Source: Bacteroidia bacterium
Lineage (GTDB): Bacteria; Bacteroidota; Bacteroidia; Cytophagales; Cyclobacteriaceae
Length of the DNA stretch: 50,897 nt
Direction: 5' to 3'
Assembly: GCA_030426345.1 (NCBI GenBank)
Contig: JAUHYU010000030.1
Location: forward strand, 1-50,897
Numbering within the stretch: the first letter of the stretch is position 1; each line of letters opens with the position of its first letter. Shown piece by piece: positions 44,794 to 50,897 of this stretch. The translations under genes were made by a program, and so were the position numbers. A model generated the notes under the pieces. The model worked only from the letters and a program-made list of their open reading frames with translations. It made no database searches and had not been told where the DNA came from.

Positions 44794-47631
44794 CTAGTTG
44801 TGTTGTTTTTCAAAACTCCACATCGATTCGTAAACCACATCTTGAATCCGTTTACGGATATTCAACTTACTAAGTTTATTATTTCCCATATCAGGATAGA
44901 TGCGATTTGACAAAAATATATAAACGAGGTTAAAAGTCGGGTCGGCCCAAGCCACTGTTCCTGTAAATCCCCGATGCCCAAATGTGTTGAATGATGCATA
45001 GCGGGAAGCAGGATTGTATTCATCCCCCTTCTCAGGTTTGTCCCACCCTAGCCCACGGCGGTTTTCGTCACTTTGTGGTGAAGTAAATTTTTCTATGGTC
45101 TCCTTTTTGAAATATTGTTTGCCACCATACCAGCCATCCTGAAGCTGTAACTGCATCAATTTGGCAACGTCTTGGGCATTGCCAAAAAGGCCTGCATGCC
45201 CTGATACTCCGCCTTTCATTGCGGCAATCTGATCATGTACCGTCCCCCAAACCAGCACATGTCTGAAGTTTTCGTCACGCTCCGTTGGCGTAATTCGATT
45301 CAAAGGATATTTGCACAAGGGATTGAATGAAAGGGAATTTACACCAAGTGGTTTGTAAAAGGTAGAATCCATGTATGCATCCAATGATTTTCCGGCCACT
45401 CTTTCTACCAATACCTGAAGCATATAAAACCCAAGATCACTATATTTGTAGTCGTAAGGTTGATAATTATGCCTTCGATACCTCAACTTTGTATCTATGG
45501 TCCAATGCCATAGTGAGTCCTTCAAATCTTCAGCTGAAAACATGCCATACGCAACTGTATTGGCATATGTTTTATTTGGTTTATCTTTATAATAATGTAA
45601 AATTTGGCCCTCATCTTTTATGGTATTGGTCCAAAATGGATAGAATGCCCTAAGTCCGGATTGATGGGTTAAAATATCTCTTATTGTCAAATCCGCTTTG
45701 TTGGAACCATCCAATTCAGTAAGATAATCCCCAATCCTCAAATTCAAATCGATCTTTCCCTCTTCGCTCAATTTCATCATTGCTTGAGTTGTCGCTGCCA
45801 CTTTAGTGACTGATGCCAAGTCATAGATCGTTCTGGTATCTACCGGCATGATACTATCGTATGTATAATATCCATACCCCTTTTCCCAAATCACCGATCC
45901 ATTTCTTGCCACCAATACCTGACAGCCAGGGGTAGCCTCGTTGGATATCGCCTCGTTCACGATGAAATCGATCTTTTTAAGTACTTTAGAATCCATGCCC
46001 TGCATTTCGGGTGTACTGTATGCCAATCGTCTGTTTTGCGGCGTACTATCCAAAGCACCGAAAACCAATTGTGCAGCAATCTGCTGGGTAAATAAATTAT
46101 CTTCATGCATCAGAATCCTATTGTCAAAAGATAGAAATTCTTTAGTACCCAACGTATTGCCGAGGAACACGAGTATCACATTCGTTTTTTCATTCAAAAG
46201 CCGTAAAAAATCCATGGTTGCATTATCTAGGGAAACTAGCCCTGTCGTATGCAATCCGACAATCACATGATCAAACTGCACTAGCTGCTCTGAAAGAACT
46301 TGTAGGTCATAAGGATCAAATGATGCCTCTGGAAGCATGTAGTGGACGATTGGAGCATATTTTCCCAATGTTTCTTGAAATGTCTTCCATTCTGAAAATC
46401 CTAAACTCAGTGAAGCAAAGTTGGTCTTGTCCAGATCTGGAAATGGCGTTACTTTCTCTCCTGTCTCTATTACTTTTGCAGCTTTGGAATACACCTCATA
46501 ACTGATTTGTTGTATTTCAGGACTATTCAGTCTAGATACCAAATGGTTGTCATTCACAAATACCTTCTCCGACAAACCGGCCTTATATTTCATGGCAAGA
46601 AGCCGCTTCACTTTTTCCTTAATTTCATTTTGCCGAAAATAGCGTTGATCGACACCAGTCATCAATGCCATATTTGCCTTTTCGATATCCGACGAAATCA
46701 ATATCTTATCAGAGCCGATTTTCAATAAAGTCCTGATAGTTTCTTCATTCTTTCTCGATGTCTGCTCACCAGAAATTGCATCAAGATCGGCAGAGAGAAT
46801 CCCTCCAAACTCAAAGTATTTCCAAAACAGCGGGGTAATTACCTTTTTATCAAAATAAGAAGCTTCATCTTCTGGAAATTGTGGCAGTGATTTAATGGTG
46901 ATAATGGCATGGGTATCGTTGATCTTCTGCCATTCGGAATGCAGTTTGCTCAGCTTATCTTTCCAAAGAGATGAATTCCATGTACCCATTAATTTGGGGG
47001 AAAATGCAAATTGATCTGTGAAATTGAAATAGAAATCTGTGTTGGTAAAAAAGTTCTTACGATAATAACTTGGGTGGTAATTCTGAAAAATCAGTGCATC
47101 ATCATGATCAAACTTTGATTTAAATTCCATTCCAACCTCTGAAAATTCAATCGCAACTGGCGAAAAGGAATTTGCAGAAATACCTAGGCTCTTAGAAATT
47201 CCTGACAATTCCGCTATCGACGAAAGCAAAAGTTGTGGATCTTCCAATTGTAAATATGTCTCTGGTTTGGGCAGGGACGCCGTTTGCTCAAATGGAAACC
47301 CTAATGCATTTTCTTCTTCTACGGTTACAAAAACTGGCACATTCAGATTGGCTCGCAAGCTGTTTACCAATTGGACAATGGCCTCAGGCTCACCTCCAGT
47401 CACAGTAATAAATCCCACTTGATGACGGGTAAGATCATTAATCAACTGTAATAAGTTTTCTTGAGTCGGCTCAACTTTCACATCGAGCAGCTGCCCAACC
47501 TGCTCTGCTATGGTAAGCTTTTGATACATGCTATCCACCCAAATGTCCGAGTAGTAGCCTCTCGACAACTCAGCTTTTAGCGAAGCGGCTGCTAGTCCTA
47601 ACATTAACATTCCCAACCAAACTTTCCTCAT
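44794..47631 (-). CDS. Exported fusion of a degenerate GH3-like domain and a beta-lactamase-type serine hydrolase
   Basis: The 945-residue protein has a signal peptide and two parts. Residues about 30-360 follow the GH3 (NagZ) barrel pattern, and 370-535 its second domain. The usual KHFPGHG catalytic loop is replaced by IKSLPQFPEDEAS (246-258), so the glycosidase active site looks lost. Residues about 550-940 are a class C beta-lactamase/penicillin-binding-like serine hydrolase with S607-V-T-K610, YKYSD for Y-x-N and HRGFTGT for the third motif. The fusion is widespread in Bacteroidota and is presumably involved in cell-wall or peptide turnover. The substrate is unknown. Confidence 0.88.
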   Translation of the reverse strand: MRKVWLGMLMLGLAAASLKAELSRGYYSDIWVDSMYQKLTIAEQVGQLLDVKVEPTQENLLQLINDLTRHQVGFITVTGGEPEAIVQLVNSLRANLNVPVFVTVEEENALGFPFEQTASLPKPETYLQLEDPQLLLSSIAELSGISKSLGISANSFSPVAIEFSEVGMEFKSKFDHDDALIFQNYHPSYYRKNFFTNTDFYFNFTDQFAFSPKLMGTWNSSLWKDKLSKLHSEWQKINDTHAIITIKSLPQFPEDEASYFDKKVITPLFWKYFEFGGILSADLDAISGEQTSRKNEETIRTLLKIGSDKILISSDIEKANMALMTGVDQRYFRQNEIKEKVKRLLAMKYKAGLSEKVFVNDNHLVSRLNSPEIQQISYEVYSKAAKVIETGEKVTPFPDLDKTNFASLSLGFSEWKTFQETLGKYAPIVHYMLPEASFDPYDLQVLSEQLVQFDHVIVGLHTTGLVSLDNATMDFLRLLNEKTNVILVFLGNTLGTKEFLSFDNRILMHEDNLFTQQIAAQLVFGALDSTPQNRRLAYSTPEMQGMDSKVLKKIDFIVNEAISNEATPGCQVLVARNGSVIWEKGYGYYTYDSIMPVDTRTIYDLASVTKVAATTQAMMKLSEEGKIDLNLRIGDYLTELDGSNKADLTIRDILTHQSGLRAFYPFWTNTIKDEGQILHYYKDKPNKTYANTVAYGMFSAEDLKDSLWHWTIDTKLRYRRHNYQPYDYKYSDLGFYMLQVLVERVAGKSLDAYMDSTFYKPLGVNSLSFNPLCKYPLNRITPTERDENFRHVLVWGTVHDQIAAMKGGVSGHAGLFGNAQDVAKLMQLQLQDGWYGGKQYFKKETIEKFTSPQSDENRRGLGWDKPEKGDEYNPASRYASFNTFGHRGFTGTVAWADPTFNLVYIFLSNRIYPDMGNNKLSKLNIRKRIQDVVYESMWSFEKQHN
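46196..46216 (+). repeat. AAAATCCATG copy 12, full unit (inside the GH3-like fusion gene)
   Basis: AAAAGCCGTAA precedes AAAATCCATGG. It is antisense to the gene; the complement is read as Thr-Met-Asp-Phe-Leu. Confidence 0.75.
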
Positions 47632-47791
47632 CTCATTACCTTTTTTGAAATAATCCCCACCATGGATTTAGCATGCTTTTTTTTCTTTATAACGACAAAA
47701 ACCATTGGGACTTGTTTCATTTGCAGAAGTCAAATACTTGCTATACATACAAATTTCAACTTACTTTGTAGTTTAATATTCTATCAAATTT

Positions 47792-48130
47792 ATGAAATTT
47801 CCATCTCTTTCTCGGATGCCAAATTACAAAAGGTTCAATTTTGAGCCAAGATATTACGATTCGGTCAGAGAGGACATTCAAAACCGTACCGAGCGGATCA
47901 AACATGAGCTAAAAATTACATCTGCATCGGATCACCGCGAACATATCAAATCTGCATTTAATAACAGAGCAAAGCGACAGAAATCAAGCGATTTAATGCA
48001 AGTTTTGCTTATTATACTCATGTTGGGAGCCGTAGGCGGCTGGTTGGTTTTTGGTAATGTGGTATTGTATATCTGCGCAATAGTGTTCCCTCTTTACTTC
48101 TTTTTCAGGACACGTAAGTTTTTCCAATAA
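47792..48130 (+). CDS. Small conserved membrane protein preceding mutL
   Basis: The 112-residue protein has a charged N-terminal half (KRFNFEPRYYDSVREDI, with helical Arg/Glu-rich stretch to about residue 70) and two membrane segments near 70-87 and 90-104. It sits eight bases before mutL in many Bacteroidota and is often misnamed riboflavin synthase subunit beta; nothing here supports a riboflavin role. The function is unknown. Confidence 0.82.
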   Translation: MKFPSLSRMPNYKRFNFEPRYYDSVREDIQNRTERIKHELKITSASDHREHIKSAFNNRAKRQKSSDLMQVLLIILMLGAVGGWLVFGNVVLYICAIVFPLYFFFRTRKFFQ

Positions 48131-48138
48131 ATACCTCA

Positions 48139-50001
48139 ATGTCCGACATCATTCATTTGCTCCCTGATGCTATTGCCAACCAGATTGCTGCCGGAGAGGT
48201 TGTACAGCGGCCTGCCTCCGTGGTAAAAGAGCTGATGGAAAATGCTGTGGATGCCGGAGCTACCGAAATCACTTTGATTGTAAAAGATGCAGGTAAGGCA
48301 TTGGTACAAGTGGTGGACAATGGCAATGGCATGTCAGAAACAGATGCGCGCATGAGTTTTGAGCGGCACGCCACCAGCAAAATCAGAAAATCAGAGGATT
48401 TATTCCTGATAAAAACCATGGGCTTTCGCGGGGAAGCTCTAGCCTCCATTGCAGCTGTGGCTCAAGTAGAAATGAAAACCCGATTGGCCGAAGACGAAAT
48501 TGGGACTTCCATCATTATCGAAGGATTTCAGTTTAAGGGCCAGCAAAATATTTCGTGCAAACAAGGCACCACTATGATCGTGCGCAACTTGTTTTTTAAT
48601 GTGCCAGCCAGAAGGAATTTTCTCAAATCCAACCCGGTGGAGTTAAGACACATCATGGACGAATTCCATCGAATCGCAATGGCCAATGCGCATATAACTT
48701 TTAACTTTTTTCAAAACGATCTCGAAGTTTATAATCTTAAAGAAGGAAAGCTCAGCCAACGCATTGTAGGTTTATTTGGGAAAAACTATCGTGAACAACT
48801 CGTGCCATGCAATGAATCATGGGAAGATGTCTCTATGCAAGGATATATCGGAAAAGCTGATTTTGTAAAAAAATCTCGTGGTGAACAGTTTTTCTTTGTC
48901 AACAACCGATTTATTAAAAGCAACTATCTGAACCATTCCGTAGTTGGTGCCTATGAAGGGCTGATTCCCGAAGGAACATTCCCATTCTTTGTTTTGTTCA
49001 TTACCATCGACCCAAAACGCATAGACGTTAACGTACATCCAACTAAAACAGAAATCAAATTTGATGATGAGCGCAGCGTGTACAGTCTCATCAAAACCTC
49101 GGTACGAAAGGCTCTCGGCACTTTCAATATCACTCCGGCACTTGACTTTGGCACGGACACCAATTTTAGAATGCACACCACAACTACAAGACCAAGTTCT
49201 AGTGTAGGGTTGAATACCTCCGAGCGAGATTATGCACAATTTAAACATACGGAGCGAGATACTTCAAACTTAAAAAACTGGGAACAGATCTACGCCGGAG
49301 CTCTGGAAAACGAAACTATTGAGGCTGAGGTAAAAAGAGAAGAAGCAGCTAAAGGAAATCCTTTGTCCCTGACATTCGAAAGCGCCATCAACAAGATGGA
49401 CAATGAGCTTGCTCAGCAAAGTGAGGGAAATACACCAAATATTTTTCAGTTTCACCTTTCTTACCTTGTGACACCTGTAAAATCCGGGTTGATGGTAATT
49501 GATCAGCAATCGGCCCATGAGCGCATTTATTTCGAAAGATATCTGAAGATGTTGGAAAACAACAGCGGTAGTTCACAACAATTGCTCTTTCCGGAAACAT
49601 TGGAATTGAACCCTTCCGACTTTTCAATCGTAAAGGAATTGGAAAACGAATTTGGAGGCGTTGGATTTTCATTTGAATATTTTGGAGAAAATGCCATTGT
49701 TATCAATGGGGTTCCCTCGCTGATCAAAGTAGATTCGGGTAAAAAGATTTTCACCGGAGTATTGGAAGATTATAAAAAGAATTATCTGGAATATAAAAAT
49801 AGTTCTCTGGAAAACCTTGCCAGATCCATGGCGACTAATTCTGGTATAAAGCGGGGTAAGAAGCTGACGACTGAGGAAATGAAAAGCATCATTGACCAAT
49901 TGTTTGCCTGTAAAAATCCCAACTATTCGCCCAATGGAAGGTTGATTTATTATATATTGGCCTTAGATAAAATTGAAGACATTTTTAATATAAAATCATA
50001 A
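48139..50001 (+). CDS. mutL: DNA mismatch repair protein MutL
   Basis: The 620-residue GHKL ATPase links mismatch recognition to strand removal. The N-terminal domain shows MENAVDAGAT, VDNGNGM and GFRGEALASI. A low-complexity linker (about 345-430) leads to the C-terminal dimerisation domain. The endonuclease motif normally written DQHA-x2-E-x4-E reads DQQSAHERIYFE, and no CPHGRP-type motif is present (SPNGR instead), so latent nicking activity is doubtful. The stop codon overlaps the next start (TAATG). Confidence 0.96.
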   Translation: MSDIIHLLPDAIANQIAAGEVVQRPASVVKELMENAVDAGATEITLIVKDAGKALVQVVDNGNGMSETDARMSFERHATSKIRKSEDLFLIKTMGFRGEALASIAAVAQVEMKTRLAEDEIGTSIIIEGFQFKGQQNISCKQGTTMIVRNLFFNVPARRNFLKSNPVELRHIMDEFHRIAMANAHITFNFFQNDLEVYNLKEGKLSQRIVGLFGKNYREQLVPCNESWEDVSMQGYIGKADFVKKSRGEQFFFVNNRFIKSNYLNHSVVGAYEGLIPEGTFPFFVLFITIDPKRIDVNVHPTKTEIKFDDERSVYSLIKTSVRKALGTFNITPALDFGTDTNFRMHTTTTRPSSSVGLNTSERDYAQFKHTERDTSNLKNWEQIYAGALENETIEAEVKREEAAKGNPLSLTFESAINKMDNELAQQSEGNTPNIFQFHLSYLVTPVKSGLMVIDQQSAHERIYFERYLKMLENNSGSSQQLLFPETLELNPSDFSIVKELENEFGGVGFSFEYFGENAIVINGVPSLIKVDSGKKIFTGVLEDYKKNYLEYKNSSLENLARSMATNSGIKRGKKLTTEEMKSIIDQLFACKNPNYSPNGRLIYYILALDKIEDIFNIKS

Positions 50002-50801
50002 TGTTCGGCAGAATCACACCAATAGTAAAAAATTTATTAATCGCCAATGTAGCCCTATATTTCATAGGGTCATTCATGAAGTTAGACTTTAATGAATTCC
50101 TGAGTCTTAGAAATATACACAGCGATCATTTTATGCCATTCCAATTTGTGACTTACATGTTTTTGCATGGGAGCACCTGGCATCTGATCAGCAATATGTT
50201 TGGTCTTTTTATTTTTGGCCCACTGCTGGAGCAGTTCTGGGGCCCTAAACGATTTCTGATATTTTATATGGTTACGGGCATTGGTGCCGGTGTGTTGTAC
50301 TCGGGCATCAACTACATGGAAACCAACAGCTTTGCCAATACCATCGAAGAATATGCATCAAATCCAAGCCCGGCAGAGTTTAAGCATGTCCTTGAAAAGA
50401 AAGCAAATATTGATGTGGAGCGCAACGCATCGCTCAAGAGTTTTATTTATGACTATAGCGACCATCCTGATGATGCCTCTTATATTCATGAAAGCAATCA
50501 AACTTTGCAGCAGGTGCTTTATATGAAAAGCAATTCGCAGATGGTGGGTGCTTCTGGTGCCATATTTGGTATTTTGTTGGCCTTTGGCATGCTGTTCCCC
50601 AATACACAATTGATGTTGCTGTTCCCTCCCATTCCTATGAAGGCAAAATATTTTGTGGCCATCTATGGAATTTTCGAGCTTTTTAGTGGCATACAGCGGG
50701 CATCGGGAGACAATGTGGCCCATTTCGCACATCTCAGCGGCATGTTGGTTGCGTTTATATTATTGAAAATATGGCAAAAAGACCGAAAGCAGTTTTTTTA
50801 G
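50001..50801 (+). CDS. Rhomboid family intramembrane serine protease
   Basis: The 266-residue membrane protein has the catalytic Ser in GASGAIFGIL and the His in HFAHLSGMLVAF, plus the HGSTWHLISNMFGL segment with the oxyanion His and Asn. An insertion of about 75 residues, rich in charged residues (about 105-175), separates the two halves. It is translationally coupled to mutL by a one-base overlap and is followed by a second rhomboid-like gene. Confidence 0.92.
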   Translation: MFGRITPIVKNLLIANVALYFIGSFMKLDFNEFLSLRNIHSDHFMPFQFVTYMFLHGSTWHLISNMFGLFIFGPLLEQFWGPKRFLIFYMVTGIGAGVLYSGINYMETNSFANTIEEYASNPSPAEFKHVLEKKANIDVERNASLKSFIYDYSDHPDDASYIHESNQTLQQVLYMKSNSQMVGASGAIFGILLAFGMLFPNTQLMLLFPPIPMKAKYFVAIYGIFELFSGIQRASGDNVAHFAHLSGMLVAFILLKIWQKDRKQFF

Positions 50802-50836
50802 CATGAACAAAATTAAAGAAAACAGTTTAGCATGAA
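50797..50836 (+). repeat. Direct repeat TTTAGCATGAA between tandem rhomboid genes
   Basis: Copies at 50797-50807 and 50826-50836 are 29 bases apart. The first spans the stop codon of the upstream gene and opens a 10-codon frame; the second contains the start codon of the downstream gene. Confidence 0.5.
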
Positions 50837-50897
50837 TACAATCATTGACGATTTTAAAAACGCCTGGCAAAGACCCAATAATGGGTTGATGCAGCTC
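50832..50897 (+). CDS. Second rhomboid-like protein, cut by window end
   Basis: The 22 visible codons (MNTIIDDFKNAWQRPNNGLM) match the N-terminus of the rhomboid protein that follows the first in many Bacteroidota mutL clusters (DDFK..W..PNN pattern). Only the start is in the window, so this call rests mainly on position. Confidence 0.6.
   Translation, partial: MNTIIDDFKNAWQRPNNGLMQL

Noticed and set aside
360-46216. AAAATCCATG as a ribosome-binding or start-codon motif
   Set aside because: Only copy 6 (and the nine-base form at 14752) coincides with a start codon; most copies are inside genes or near stop codons and lie in both orientations.
1-50897. CRISPR array, tRNA, rRNA or transposase genes
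   Set aside because: No regularly spaced repeats, cloverleaf sequences with conserved T-loop, or transposase/integrase motifs were found by reading both strands.

Overview
The window comes from a member of the Bacteroidota, most likely a marine-type Cytophagales. The evidence is a SusC/SusD pair under an ECF sigma factor and a FecR anti-sigma factor, the phylum-specific order rpmB-rpmG-DUF4295-ftsY, bacillithiol genes (bshA, bshC), DUF6452/DUF6048 neighbours, very weak Shine-Dalgarno signals and a recognisable TAnnTTTG-type promoter. No rRNA, tRNA, CRISPR array, insertion sequence or prophage gene was found. The genus cannot be named from the sequence alone.

Layout. 1-6600 is housekeeping: purine nucleoside phosphorylase, the DNA polymerase III clamp (dnaN), a cation-efflux (CDF) transporter, and an operon zwf-pgl-CPBP protease that opens the oxidative pentose phosphate pathway. 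6800-31700 is an accessory block for carbohydrate uptake and oxidation. It holds a GMC flavoprotein dehydrogenase with its gluconate-dehydrogenase-subunit-3 partner, an HGSNAT-like acyltransferase, an aldo/keto reductase, an operon of zinc-type alcohol dehydrogenase, Gfo/Idh/MocA dehydrogenase and a deviant Nramp-like transporter, and two exported EEP-family hydrolases. It continues with a lyase-like (alpha/alpha)-toroid protein, SusD, SusC with an STN signalling domain, FecR and ECF sigma, then DUF2911, DUF1080 (3-keto-glycoside hydrolase family), a four-repeat CHRD lipoprotein with a haem-like motif, and a dihaem cytochrome c peroxidase. 31800-50897 returns to core genes: superoxide dismutase, tadA, rocD, ribosomal proteins L28 and L33, DUF4295, ftsY, rimO, bshC, 5-formyl-THF cyclo-ligase, mnmD, ispF, a fatty acid hydroxylase, bshA, a GH3-like/beta-lactamase fusion, mutL and two rhomboids (the second cut by the window edge).

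How the genes may work together. SusC carries an N-terminal STN domain, so ligand binding at the outer membrane can signal through FecR to the sigma factor next to it and induce the susCD-lyase unit. The GMC/subunit-3 pair, the MocA-type dehydrogenases and the DUF1080 protein are the enzyme set expected for oxidative (3-keto) cleavage of glycosides. That reading is inference; the substrate cannot be read from the sequence.

The most unexpected signal is not a gene. The decamer AAAATCCATG occurs 12 times (both strands, in genes and between them, in several reading frames), against roughly 0.2 expected from base composition. Several copies extend to a unit of about 22 bp. Two head-to-head copies build the terminator-like hairpin at 28354-28403. 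This looks like a dispersed short repeat or a genome-wide functional DNA word.
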